Of a stretch of DNA of 64,000 nt, positions 42,916-51,313 are shown piece after piece. The stretch is from NCBI RefSeq assembly GCF_900100255.1, contig NZ_FMTS01000004.1, positions 186,001 to 250,000 on the forward strand. The letters run 5' to 3'. Positions within the stretch are counted from its first letter, which is position 1. Each line of letters starts with the position of its first letter. The DNA comes from Asticcacaulis taihuensis. GTDB taxonomy: Bacteria; Pseudomonadota; Alphaproteobacteria; Caulobacterales; Caulobacteraceae. The notes under the pieces are model-generated. The model was not told where the DNA came from. It searched no databases and was given only the letters and a program-made list of their open reading frames with translations. A program made the translations under genes and the position numbers.

Positions 42916-43314
42916 CCCCGCATATGCCGGCAGCCCGATGATCGTTTCGCTGGTCATCGGACCGGTTTATCCGGGGCTTGTGACGCGTGAGACACATAGC
43001 CCCGGCAAGGCCGGCTGTAAATAAACTCTGACAATGTTGTCAGCCGGCGCCACAGCCTGATGGCAATACCAATTTATTGAAATGACTGCATTTTTGCATA
43101 AATATCACAGGAAATTTTTCTATTTTTCATAGAGTTGCCGCTGCGTTTCCGTTTGGCAGGACAACCAGACCACGCCAAAAAGACAGCCATCACGCACCGG
43201 GGCTGAAATTTTCCATTTCTGTTCAAATTCTTAGCCTGTCTCGCCCGCTAGTCCATCGCTTGCCCTGCGGCCAACCGCGTGTTAGCGTCACATTCTTGGC
43301 ATCTGGGGGCCTGC
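42916..43314 (+). promoter_or_regulatory. Regulatory region upstream of halogenase 2 and lacI
   Basis: This 399-bp stretch holds no supported gene. It contains a LacI-type palindrome at 43029-43042, then an AT-rich segment (43070-43140) likely to include the promoter, and a GGGGG-type ribosome binding site before the ATG at 43315. The gap resembles the region before the TonB-dependent receptor at 25032, which also has a palindrome and an AT-rich tract. Confidence 0.5.
43029..43042. promoter_or_regulatory. LacI-family operator-like palindrome upstream of halogenase 2-lacI
   Basis: TGACAATGTTGTCA is symmetric in 12 of 14 bases and matches TGGCAACGTTGTCA at 24742. It lies about 270 bases before the halogenase 2 start. 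The lacI gene is the second gene of this transcript, so autoregulation is likely. Confidence 0.6.
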
Positions 43315-44898
43315 ATGACATCCTCACCGCGAATCCTGATTGCCGGCGGCGGCACGGCCGGCTGGATGACCGCCGCCTATCTGGCGCGCGTGTTCGGACA
43401 GGGCGCAGGTGCCCCACGGATTACCCTGATCGAATCGCCCGACATCGGCACGGTGGGGGTGGGCGAAGGCAGCATCCCGACGATCCGCACCACCTTGCAA
43501 ACCCTTGGCATAGACGAGGCCGAATTCCTGCGCGACTGCTCGGCTACCTTCAAGCAGGGTATCCGTTTCGACGACTGGGAAGTGGAGGGCACAAGCTACA
43601 GCCACCCCTTTGAAGCCCCCTATTTTACCGATGGCGCCGGACTCCTGCCCTACTGGTTGTTGCAGGATCCGGCAACGCGGCCGCCTTTCGCCGAAGCCGT
43701 CACCCTGCAAAAACGGGTGGCCGATGCCGGACGCGCTCCCAAACGCGCGCACGAGGGCGGTTATTTTGGCGGCCGGATGAATTATGCCTATCATTTCGAC
43801 GCCGGCCGCTTCGGCAACCTGCTGGCCAGATACGCCTGTCTCTATGGCGTTACCCACCTGGCAGGCCGTATCAGCGAGGTCGAGACCGGAACCGACGGCA
43901 TTGCCGCCGTCATTTCCCCCGAGCATGGCCGGATAGAGGCTGATTTCTATATCGATTGCACCGGTTTTGCCGCCCTGCTGATCGGCAAGGCCCTGGGCTC
44001 CCCTTTTCATTCCGTCAGGGACGTGCTCCTCACCGATACAGCCCTGGCGATCCAGTTGCCCTATGCCGACCCGCAGGAAGCCATTCCGAGCTACACGATC
44101 TCGACCGCACATGAGTCCGGCTGGACCTGGGACATCGGCCTCGATAGCCGGCGCGGTGTTGGTTACGTCTATTCCAGTGCCCACAGTTCGGATGACCGGG
44201 CGCGAGAGGTTTTGCGCACCTATCTGCGCCGATATGCCGGCGACAATGCCGCAAGCCTGGAGCCGCGCCTGATCCGGTTTGATCCCGGCTACCGCAAGGC
44301 ACAGTGGGTCAGGAACTGCTGCGCCATCGGCCTCTCCGCCGGCTTCTACGAACCGCTGGAAGCCACCGGCATCATGATGATCGAAGTGGCCATTGGCCTG
44401 CTGGTTGACTGCTTCCCCTTCACCGGTCCGGCCGACGCCTCTGCGGCCCTCTTCAACGAGCGGATGTGTCAGCGCTATGAAAAGACCGCCGAGTTCCTGA
44501 AACTGCACTACTGCATTTCCCGCCGTCCGGAAGCCTTCTGGCGCGACAATGCCGATCCGGCCACCATCCCGGAAAACCTGCGTGCCTTGTTGGATATGTG
44601 GACATATCGCCCGCCCTCGCGCTTCGACACCCTGACCGATATCGATATCTTCGCCGCCTCGTCCTACCAGTATATTCTATACGGCATGAACTACCCGACC
44701 GACCTCCGCGCCCAGGCGCCGATCCACAGCCGGACCGAAGCCGCCGACAAGATCTTCGCCCGTATCCGCGCTTTTACCGACGGCGCCATCCGCGATCTGC
44801 CGTCGCACCGTGACCTGATCACCCAGATCTATGCGCACGGGTTTGCTCCGCCGCCCGCCCTCAAACGCACCGATCCCTTTCTCACCGTGAGCCGTTAG
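43315..44898 (+). CDS. Flavin-dependent tryptophan-halogenase-like protein 2
   Basis: A 527-residue relative of halogenase 1. The FAD loop GGGTAG is at 11-16 and the catalytic-type lysine is at Lys80 (SATFKQGIRF). The WxWxIP motif is altered to WTWDIG (270-275), losing the Pro, and the later motif reads FYEPLEATG (344-352), with Ala for Ser. These changes suggest a different substrate or loss of halogenation. The ATG at 43315 is preferred to 43279 because GGGGG precedes it. It is followed directly by lacI without a spacer, a coupled pair. No flavin reductase is nearby. Confidence 0.87.
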   Translation: MTSSPRILIAGGGTAGWMTAAYLARVFGQGAGAPRITLIESPDIGTVGVGEGSIPTIRTTLQTLGIDEAEFLRDCSATFKQGIRFDDWEVEGTSYSHPFEAPYFTDGAGLLPYWLLQDPATRPPFAEAVTLQKRVADAGRAPKRAHEGGYFGGRMNYAYHFDAGRFGNLLARYACLYGVTHLAGRISEVETGTDGIAAVISPEHGRIEADFYIDCTGFAALLIGKALGSPFHSVRDVLLTDTALAIQLPYADPQEAIPSYTISTAHESGWTWDIGLDSRRGVGYVYSSAHSSDDRAREVLRTYLRRYAGDNAASLEPRLIRFDPGYRKAQWVRNCCAIGLSAGFYEPLEATGIMMIEVAIGLLVDCFPFTGPADASAALFNERMCQRYEKTAEFLKLHYCISRRPEAFWRDNADPATIPENLRALLDMWTYRPPSRFDTLTDIDIFAASSYQYILYGMNYPTDLRAQAPIHSRTEAADKIFARIRAFTDGAIRDLPSHRDLITQIYAHGFAPPPALKRTDPFLTVSR

Positions 44899-45957
44899 AT
44901 GCCCGATCCGATCACCCGCAAACCGACCATTATCGACGTCGCCAGCCTGGCCGGGGTTTCGATCAAGACCGTATCGCGGGTCATCAACAATGAACGTCAC
45001 GTCTCGGTCGATATGCGCACGCGTGTCCGGCAGGCCGTCACCGAACTGGGCTTCGAGGCTAATGAATCAGCGCGCGGGATGCGCAGCCTGGCGCCGGAAA
45101 AATCCTATGTCGTAGCCCATCTCTATGGCGATGCCGGCGGGCTCTATACCCACGATATCCAGCTTGGCCTGATGGAGCGTTGCCGCTATTTCGGCTATCA
45201 CCTTGTCGTCGAGGAACTGGATTACCAGAGCCCGGATGTCGAGCGCCGCGCCAAGGACCTGGTCAAACGCCTGAAGCTCGACGGCGCGGTCCTGACCGCG
45301 CCGCTCACCGATAATGAAATCGTACTGAGTGTGCTCGATGAAGCCGGCGTGCCCTATGTCCGGGTATCGCCCGTCACCGAGGTGCCGCACCTGCCGAGCG
45401 TACGCATCGATGAAAAGCGCGCTGCCTACCAGATGACGCAGCACCTGCTGACCTATGGCCACAAGCGGATCGCCTTTATTCGCGGCCTGCCCAATCACGC
45501 CGCCACCATTTATCGCTTTGAAGGCTATGCCCAGGCGCTGAAAGAGGCCGGTCTTGAGGTCGATCTCGGCCTGGTGGAAGACGGCGAATTCCGCTATTTC
45601 GCCACCATTCCCTGTGCCCGGCGGCTGCTGGAACGCGACGAGCCGCCGACCGCCATATTTGCCTGCAATGACGAAATGGCCGTCGCCGTCATCAAGGTGG
45701 CGCATGAAATGGGCCTGACCCTGCCTGATGACTGCTCGATCGTCGGGTTCGACGACATCCCGACCTCCGAAATGCTGTGGCCTTCGCTGACCACGGTTCG
45801 CCAGCCGGTACCGAGACTGGGCGCCATGGCCGGCGACCTCCTGTTTACCCGCCTGTCGCCGCTCGGCACCTCGGAATGGCCGACGCCGGTCCCCCATCAG
45901 GTCCTGCCGCACGATATCGTTCTGCGCGGCTCTACTGCGCCTCTGCGGCAGCCTTAG
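44899..45957 (+). CDS. LacI-family transcriptional regulator
   Basis: The 352-residue repressor has a classical N-terminal helix-turn-helix (DVASLAGVSIKTVSRVINNE, about residues 11-30) and a periplasmic-binding-protein-like sugar-binding domain. LacI members usually respond to a sugar or sugar phosphate. Its ATG follows the halogenase 2 stop at once. Palindromes upstream of the operon and of the TonB-dependent receptor at 25032 are candidate targets. It converges on the DUF1810 gene with 6 bases between stops. Confidence 0.92.
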   Translation: MPDPITRKPTIIDVASLAGVSIKTVSRVINNERHVSVDMRTRVRQAVTELGFEANESARGMRSLAPEKSYVVAHLYGDAGGLYTHDIQLGLMERCRYFGYHLVVEELDYQSPDVERRAKDLVKRLKLDGAVLTAPLTDNEIVLSVLDEAGVPYVRVSPVTEVPHLPSVRIDEKRAAYQMTQHLLTYGHKRIAFIRGLPNHAATIYRFEGYAQALKEAGLEVDLGLVEDGEFRYFATIPCARRLLERDEPPTAIFACNDEMAVAVIKVAHEMGLTLPDDCSIVGFDDIPTSEMLWPSLTTVRQPVPRLGAMAGDLLFTRLSPLGTSEWPTPVPHQVLPHDIVLRGSTAPLRQP

Positions 45958-45963
45958 GTAGTT

Positions 45964-46389
45964 TCAGGCGCTTTCAAGCAGCCGCAGGGTCGCCTTGTCC
46001 GGCCCGCCGCACCAGCGGTCAAGCGCATCATCGAAAAGTGTGGCATCCCCGGCGGCTCTGGAAAACAGCGTCATGCTGGAGCAGAACTTAAGGTCATCCG
46101 GCGTGCCGAATATCTGATGCAGCGAGGCCGCCTGCGTGTCGATGACGATGCGCGTACAGGCGCGCAACCGTTCGCCAAGCAGGGGATGATCCAGATAGGC
46201 CCTGGCCTCCGACAGACCGGAAATGCCGTAATATTGCGCCCGCGCCGAGCGGCCAAGGCTGGATAATTGTGGGAAGATGAACCACATCCAGTGGCTGGTC
46301 TTGCGGCCGCCCCGCAGTTCGGCCAGAGCCTGCGCATAGACCGGCGCCTGGGCACTGACAAAGCGATTGAGATCGTGGTCAGGGCGCAC
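45964..46389 (-). CDS. DUF1810 family protein
   Basis: The 141-residue soluble protein has the conserved features of DUF1810: DLNRFVSAQAPVYAQALAELRGGRKTSHWMWFIFPQ at the start and the LSSLGRSARAQYYGI segment. Its biochemical role is unknown. The start is GTG at 46389, with a weak ribosome binding site; the gene follows the small upstream gene by 6 bases, so it is probably co-transcribed. Confidence 0.85.
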   Translation of the reverse strand: MRPDHDLNRFVSAQAPVYAQALAELRGGRKTSHWMWFIFPQLSSLGRSARAQYYGISGLSEARAYLDHPLLGERLRACTRIVIDTQAASLHQIFGTPDDLKFCSSMTLFSRAAGDATLFDDALDRWCGGPDKATLRLLESA

Positions 46390-46395
46390 GACCGG

Positions 46396-46695
46396 TCAGG
46401 TCAGGTTCATTTCATACTGAACCGGCCCATCGGGCATAAACGTGCTCATCACCTGGCGGATATCACGGGCGGCCTCGCCGGCCGACATATCACCCGCGCG
46501 CACAGTAGACAGCAACCGGCTAAGATAGCCCGACATCCGCCGCGCCTGTTCGACTGTCAGGTCGATATCGAACAACAGCAGGATATCATCACGGGTTTCC
46601 GTCTCGGTCAGGGTATGCTGCCTGAGCCCGGCAAGGGTGATTTCAACGGCGTCGGCCTGACCGGCGGCGGTAAGGGTAGCGGGAATGGCGGTCAT
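46396..46695 (-). CDS. Small hypothetical protein
   Basis: A 99-residue, acidic, soluble protein beginning MTAIPATLTAAGQAD. ATG at 46695 is preferred over an upstream extension to 46767 because AGGAGGAGG lies just upstream. Predicted helices (TVEQARRMSGYLSRLLSTVRAG and SAGEAARDIRQVMST) dominate the C-terminal half. No family is recognised. It immediately precedes DUF1810 on the same strand. Confidence 0.6.
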   Translation of the reverse strand: MTAIPATLTAAGQADAVEITLAGLRQHTLTETETRDDILLLFDIDLTVEQARRMSGYLSRLLSTVRAGDMSAGEAARDIRQVMSTFMPDGPVQYEMNLT

Positions 46696-46798
46696 CGCCT
46701 CCTCCTGGGTTTGCAAAACACTACTGCCTGCCCCATTGCCGCTTTCACACGCGACGATCTCATACAATCGCGTTCGTTATAAATTTTCAGTCTGAAAT

Positions 46799-48124
46799 TC
46801 AGCCGGCCGCGATATCTTCGCTTGGGCGGCCGATGGACGAATAGGTGAAGCCGTGACGTGCCACTTCTTCGCGGCGATAAATATTGCGCAGATCGACCAG
46901 GACCGGTGATTTCAGGGCCGCCTTGATGCGCTTCAGGTCGAGACCGCGGAACTCGTTCCATTCAGTGACGATCACCACCGCATCGGCGCCGGTAGCGGCG
47001 TCATAGGCGCCTTCGCAATAGGTAATCGGTGGCAGCACAGCCTTGGCATTTTCCATGCCTTCCGGATCGAAGGCGCGGATGGCGGCGCCGGCCTCGACCA
47101 GTTCCTCAATGATGGTGATGGCCGGGGAATCGCGCATGTCGTCGGTTTCCGGCTTGAAGGTCAGGCCGAGCAACGCCACGGTCTTGCCGGCGACGCTGCC
47201 GCCCAGCGCCTTGATGACCTTCTTCGTCATCTTCGACTTGCGGGCGTCATTGATTTCCACGGTCGTCTCGATCAGCCTGATCGGCGCGCCGAAATCCTGC
47301 GCCGTCTTGACCAGGGCCAGGGTATCCTTGGGGAAGCACGAGCCGCCATAGCCGGGGCCGGCGTGCAGGAACTTGGTGCCGATGCGGTTATCCAGGCCGA
47401 TGCCGCGCGCCACTTCCTGGACATTGGCGCCCACCGCCTCGCACAGGTCGGCCATTTCGTTGATATAGGTGATCTTCATCGCCAGGAAGGCATTGGCGGC
47501 GTACTTGATCAGCTCGGAGGTGCGGCGCGTGGTGAACATCAGCGGTGACTGGTTGATGAACAGCGGACGATAAACCTCGGTCATGACCGAACGGGCGCGC
47601 TCATCTTCGATGCCGACCACGATGCGGTTCGGTATCATAAAGTCCTTGATCGCCGCGCCCTCGCGCAGGAATTCCGGATTGGACACCACGGCCACATCGG
47701 CGTCCGGATTGGTCTCGCGGATGATGCGCTCGACCTCATCGCCGGTGCCGACCGGCACGGTCGACTTAGTGACGACGACGGTGAAACCCTCGACCGAGCG
47801 GGCAATATCGCGCGCGGCGGCGTAGACGTATTTAAGGTCGGCATGGCCGGTCTCCGGATGAGGCGGTGTACCAACCCCGATAAAGACCACCTCAGCGCCG
47901 GCAACGGCGGCCTTGATATCGGTCGTAAAGGTCAGGCGGCCGGCCTTGACATTATCGAGCGTCATTTCCTCAAGGCCCGGCTCGAAGATCGGGATGCCCC
48001 CCTTCTTCAGCCCCTCGATCTTGTCGGCATTGAGGTCCATGCAGACGACATCATGGCCGAATTCGGCGAAACACACACCCGAAACCAGGCCGACATAGCC
48101 CGAGCCAATCATCGTAATCTTCAT
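46799..48124 (-). CDS. ugd: UDP-glucose 6-dehydrogenase
   Basis: The 441-residue enzyme oxidises UDP-glucose to UDP-glucuronate with two NAD+. The N-terminal Rossmann motif GSGYVGLVSGVCFAEFGHDV (residues 8-27), the catalytic GPGYGGSCFPKDT with the active-site Cys near residue 263, and the C-terminal domain with TFKPETDDMRDSP are all present. UDP-glucuronate is a precursor for exopolysaccharide and uronic-acid sugars, so it fits the polysaccharide genes at the left end of the window. It stands alone with a promoter region to its right. Confidence 0.97.
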   Translation of the reverse strand: MKITMIGSGYVGLVSGVCFAEFGHDVVCMDLNADKIEGLKKGGIPIFEPGLEEMTLDNVKAGRLTFTTDIKAAVAGAEVVFIGVGTPPHPETGHADLKYVYAAARDIARSVEGFTVVVTKSTVPVGTGDEVERIIRETNPDADVAVVSNPEFLREGAAIKDFMIPNRIVVGIEDERARSVMTEVYRPLFINQSPLMFTTRRTSELIKYAANAFLAMKITYINEMADLCEAVGANVQEVARGIGLDNRIGTKFLHAGPGYGGSCFPKDTLALVKTAQDFGAPIRLIETTVEINDARKSKMTKKVIKALGGSVAGKTVALLGLTFKPETDDMRDSPAITIIEELVEAGAAIRAFDPEGMENAKAVLPPITYCEGAYDAATGADAVVIVTEWNEFRGLDLKRIKAALKSPVLVDLRNIYRREEVARHGFTYSSIGRPSEDIAAG

Positions 48125-48233
48125 TTTTCGACCTTATTTTGCCCAAACCCACGGAGCGAGTCATCAAAAACTTTGAGCCGAACCAAACCCAACTGCACCT
48201 GCAAAGGCAAGCGAAATATGCTGACCGATTGTA

Positions 48234-49112
48234 TCAGGTCGTTTGCAGACCTGGCAGGGCGTCGAAATCGGCAGCGTCATGGCGCTCCTTAAGGCCGTCG
48301 GTGGCGCGGTTGACCAGACGGCCACGCTGCACGCCCGATCGCGCCTCAAGCCGGTCCATCCAGCGGCGAATATTTGTGTATTCGTCAACCGACAGGAATC
48401 CGGCGGCAGAATAGGCATTGTTCACAATGCCGCCATACCAGGGATAGATGGCTATGTCGGCGATGGTGTAGTCATCGCCCGCTACAAATTCGCTTTTGCC
48501 CAGCTGCGTATCCAGCACATGCAACTGGCGCTTGGTTTCCATGGCGTAGCGGTTGATGGCGTATTCAATTTTGAACGGCGCATAGGCATAGAAATGGCCG
48601 AAACCGCCACCGACAAACGGCGCGGAACCCATCTGCCACATCAGCCAGTTCATCGTTTCGGCGCGTTTATGATGCTCAGTCGGTAAAAAGACCCCGAACT
48701 TTTCCGCCAGATAAAACAGGATCGAGCCGCTTTCAAACAGGCGCGTTGAGGGCGCGGTCGAATAATCTACCAGAGCCGGAATCTTGGAGTTGGGATTGAT
48801 GGAGACGAAACCGCTGCCGAACTGGTCGCCTTCGCCGATATTGATCAGCCAAGCGTCATATTCGGCGCCGGCATGGCCCAGGGCCAGCAGTTCCTCCAGC
48901 ATGATGGTGACCTTGATGCCATTGGGCGTGCCCAGCGAATAGAGCTGGAGCGGATGCTTACCCGCAGGCAATTCCCTGTCATGCGTCGCGCCGGAAACAG
49001 GCCGGTTAATATTGGCGAACTGCCCGCCGTTGCCTTTGCCTTTGCCCCACTGCCAGACCTTTGGCACGACATAGCCGGTCGGCTGGTTTTGGGCGGGATC
49101 ATTGTCGGCCAT
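48234..49112 (-). CDS. yghU: Glutathione S-transferase, YghU family
   Basis: The 292-residue protein has a thioredoxin-fold N-terminal domain, with LYSLGTPNGIKVTIMLEEL (about 61-79), and an all-helical C-terminal domain. Length and the N-terminal extension with WQWGKGKGNGGQFANINRP fit YghU, a bacterial disulphide-bond oxidoreductase that binds two glutathiones. ATG at 49112 is favoured because GAGG lies 6 bases upstream. Probably acts in redox or peroxide defence. Confidence 0.92.
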   Translation of the reverse strand: MADNDPAQNQPTGYVVPKVWQWGKGKGNGGQFANINRPVSGATHDRELPAGKHPLQLYSLGTPNGIKVTIMLEELLALGHAGAEYDAWLINIGEGDQFGSGFVSINPNSKIPALVDYSTAPSTRLFESGSILFYLAEKFGVFLPTEHHKRAETMNWLMWQMGSAPFVGGGFGHFYAYAPFKIEYAINRYAMETKRQLHVLDTQLGKSEFVAGDDYTIADIAIYPWYGGIVNNAYSAAGFLSVDEYTNIRRWMDRLEARSGVQRGRLVNRATDGLKERHDAADFDALPGLQTT

Positions 49113-49187
49113 GGCGCACCTCAATATGTAACTGTATGGCCTTCATATGGTCGCGGCTGGCGGCTTTGCAACCGGTCCGGCCTATTC

Positions 49188-50105
49188 TTACACAGGCGCG
49201 TCGTGCTTGTCCTTGCGGCGGCGGCCAAGCAGCATCTTCGCTTCCAGGTGCGCGCGCAGGGCACCGTAATAGGCCCGCAGAAAAGTCTCGTCACCCGGCG
49301 GATCGATTTTCGGGTCCACCCAGTTGATCCGCGCCTTGATCCGGGCAGCCACCGCCTTCATCACCGCCGGTTTGCGTTCGCGCAGCACCTGTTCCAGCAC
49401 GGTCAGTTCCATCTCGCCATAGGCCAGTTGATCCGGTGTAAAGCTGAGACCCAGATTACGGTCGCCTTCCAGATCGACCAGGTCGTAACTGAGGGATGCC
49501 TTCGGCATATGGACGACGCGCGTCCCGGCCAGGAAATCCCCCAGCCGGGCATGTTGTTTGTTGAACAGGGGCAAAAGAAGCAGGGCCAACGCCCACAGGA
49601 AGGCCAACCATGAGCCGGCCGAATGATTGGCCGACCAGGCGAAGATCAAGGTCACCGGCAGGTACAGCTCGACCTCACGCAGGGCATTGCGTGTAAAAAC
49701 CGCCGCCGGGGTCAGCCGGCCGCCGTCATGCGAGATCACCCGCAGCTTCATGACCCGCTTGCCGGGGGTCGCGGCGCGCGCGCCCATCTCGAAGATAATA
49801 AAATAGCCGGAACGCAGGAAAAACAGGAAGAGCATGGCCACGATCAGCACGAACGAGCCCAGCGCCTTGTTCTTGCCGCCATCAAACACATGCTCCAGCG
49901 GCAGGATCAGCCAGATGATGACCACGACAACCGGCGCCAGGATCATGATCAGCCAGTCGAGCAGCAGGGCACCGACGCGCTCACCGAACGTGGCATTGAT
50001 AAAGGGCAGGACCACGCCCTCAGGCGTGAGGATTTCCGTGGCCGTGCGGCCGATTTCGCCATAAGGCGCATCGCTGGCCAGGTCTCGCTTGCCGGCTTTG
50101 GCCAT
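49188..50105 (-). CDS. RDD family membrane protein
   Basis: A 305-residue protein with an RDD domain: FGERVGALLLDWLIMILAPVVVVIIWLI holds the Arg and two Asp positions of the family in the first transmembrane helix, and three more hydrophobic helices follow. Its start overlaps the SpoIIM stop by one base (TGATG). RDD-SpoIIM pairs occur with MoxR and DUF58 genes in many proteobacteria and are thought to belong to a membrane-associated assembly or stress complex; the exact role is unknown. Confidence 0.87.
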   Translation of the reverse strand: MAKAGKRDLASDAPYGEIGRTATEILTPEGVVLPFINATFGERVGALLLDWLIMILAPVVVVIIWLILPLEHVFDGGKNKALGSFVLIVAMLFLFFLRSGYFIIFEMGARAATPGKRVMKLRVISHDGGRLTPAAVFTRNALREVELYLPVTLIFAWSANHSAGSWLAFLWALALLLLPLFNKQHARLGDFLAGTRVVHMPKASLSYDLVDLEGDRNLGLSFTPDQLAYGEMELTVLEQVLRERKPAVMKAVAARIKARINWVDPKIDPPGDETFLRAYYGALRAHLEAKMLLGRRRKDKHDAPV

Positions 50106-51124
50106 CAGGCGCCCTCCCCCGGTTTCCTGCGGCCGACAGAGGTATAGTAAAGCCCCCAGATCGTCAGCATGACCGCGCCGATGCCGATGCGGGCAAACGG
50201 ATCGGTGATCATCTGCCGGCCGATGCCTTCCAGGCAGCCGGCCACCGTCAGCATGACAGCGACACCGATCATGGCCGTGCCGGTCAGGGTACCGGCTTCG
50301 CGCAGCGCCTGCTTGCGGGTAACGTCACCAGGGAACATCAGCCGGCGGGCGATATGGAAGCCGCAGCCGGCGGCGATGACCAGGGCGAACAGTTCCGTCG
50401 TGCCGTGGATGGTCAGCCAGGCGGCGAATTCAAAGCCCAGCCCCTGCTGCGCGAACAGCCACACCATGGCGCCAAGCGTAATTCCGGTATAGAGCGTCAG
50501 AGCGAAGGTCGGCAGGCCGAAGACCGCACCAAAGGCGAAGGTCGAGATCGCCACGCCAACATTATGCGTCATCAGGAAGACGGCAAAGGGCGACAGGGCA
50601 TGGTTTTCCGGATTGCCGCCAATGGTCTTGCGCAGGTCTTCCGCCGAAGAGTCGAGCCCGCGGCTGCCCTGTTCACCCGGCAGGAAGACATTGTACCAGG
50701 TGGAATCGTGCGCGCACATCAGCCAGCCGGCAATGGCGCCCGCCACCAGGGTGGCGAAGGCCAGGACGATTTCGCCCCCCAGTTTGCGCACCGCGCGCGG
50801 CCAGCCCAGGACGAAGAAGCTGTAGAGCACGTCCTTGAAACGTGTCTGCGGTCCGTAGACATAGACATAGGCGCGCACGCACAGGGCCTGCAGATAGGTG
50901 ATCATGTTGCGGTCGAGCGAGATCGACTGCGCCATGGAAAGCGACGACATCGCTGAGCGATACAGCAACGGCAGGTTCAGCAGTTCATCGATGGAGAAAC
51001 TGCCAAGACCGCGCCTTTCCACCTTGTCGAGTTGGGTTGAAAGCGCGCGCCAGTCGGATTGCCGCGCCTCGCGGAACTTCTGGCTTTTCAGGCGCAGAAC
51101 AGGCTTTGGGGCATCATCGGTCAT
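50105..51124 (-). CDS. SpoIIM-family membrane protein (stage II sporulation protein M homologue)
   Basis: The 339-residue product has a cytoplasmic N-terminal helical part and at least five transmembrane helices, including GWPRAVRKLGGEIVLAFATLVAGAIAGWLM and FAVFLMTHNVGVAISTFAFGAVFG. It belongs to the SpoIIM family found outside spore formers. ATG at 51122-51124 has GGAGG upstream; a 12-codon extension is weaker. It is the first gene after the palindromic element and overlaps RDD. It probably works with the DUF58/MoxR genes on the other side of the element. Confidence 0.88.
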   Translation of the reverse strand: MTDDAPKPVLRLKSQKFREARQSDWRALSTQLDKVERRGLGSFSIDELLNLPLLYRSAMSSLSMAQSISLDRNMITYLQALCVRAYVYVYGPQTRFKDVLYSFFVLGWPRAVRKLGGEIVLAFATLVAGAIAGWLMCAHDSTWYNVFLPGEQGSRGLDSSAEDLRKTIGGNPENHALSPFAVFLMTHNVGVAISTFAFGAVFGLPTFALTLYTGITLGAMVWLFAQQGLGFEFAAWLTIHGTTELFALVIAAGCGFHIARRLMFPGDVTRKQALREAGTLTGTAMIGVAVMLTVAGCLEGIGRQMITDPFARIGIGAVMLTIWGLYYTSVGRRKPGEGA

Positions 51125-51135
51125 GGCTGGCCTCC

Positions 51136-51293
51136 AAAGTAAGATACCCCACCACCACATCTAGCCGCTTCGCGTCGTCGTGTGGTCCCCCTCCCCGGCT
51201 TAGCCGGGGAGGTATAAGACCTGTACCTCCCCATCTTTGATGGGGAGGGGGACCGACGCGCTCTTGCGCGTTGGTGGTGGGGTATCTTGCTTT
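51136..51293. repeat. 158-bp MITE-like palindromic element
   Basis: The element has terminal inverted repeats of 22 bp (51136-51157 and 51272-51293) with a single mismatch; the inner 17 bp, including GATACCCCACCACCA, are perfect. Inside lies a second pair, GGTCCCCCTCCCC (51184-51196) and GGGGAGGGGGACC (51242-51254), which encloses two hairpins: CCTCCCCGGC/GCCGGGGAGG (51190-51212) and CCTCCCCATC/GATGGGGAGG (51226-51248). No open frame fits. It resembles intergenic REP or MITE elements seen in Caulobacterales and sits between DUF58 and SpoIIM, splitting an otherwise compact block. Confidence 0.85.
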
Positions 51294-51313
51294 CTGATTA
51301 TGCATCACTCCCC

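Noticed and set aside
35140-44898. One natural-product cluster joining the carrier-protein operon and halogenase 2
   Set aside because: They are about 4 kb apart on opposite strands with mug, symporter and GH16 between, and halogenase 2 is coupled to lacI instead.
51136-51293. CRISPR array or insertion sequence
   Set aside because: There are no repeated spacers and no transposase; nested inverted repeats fit a MITE or REP element better.
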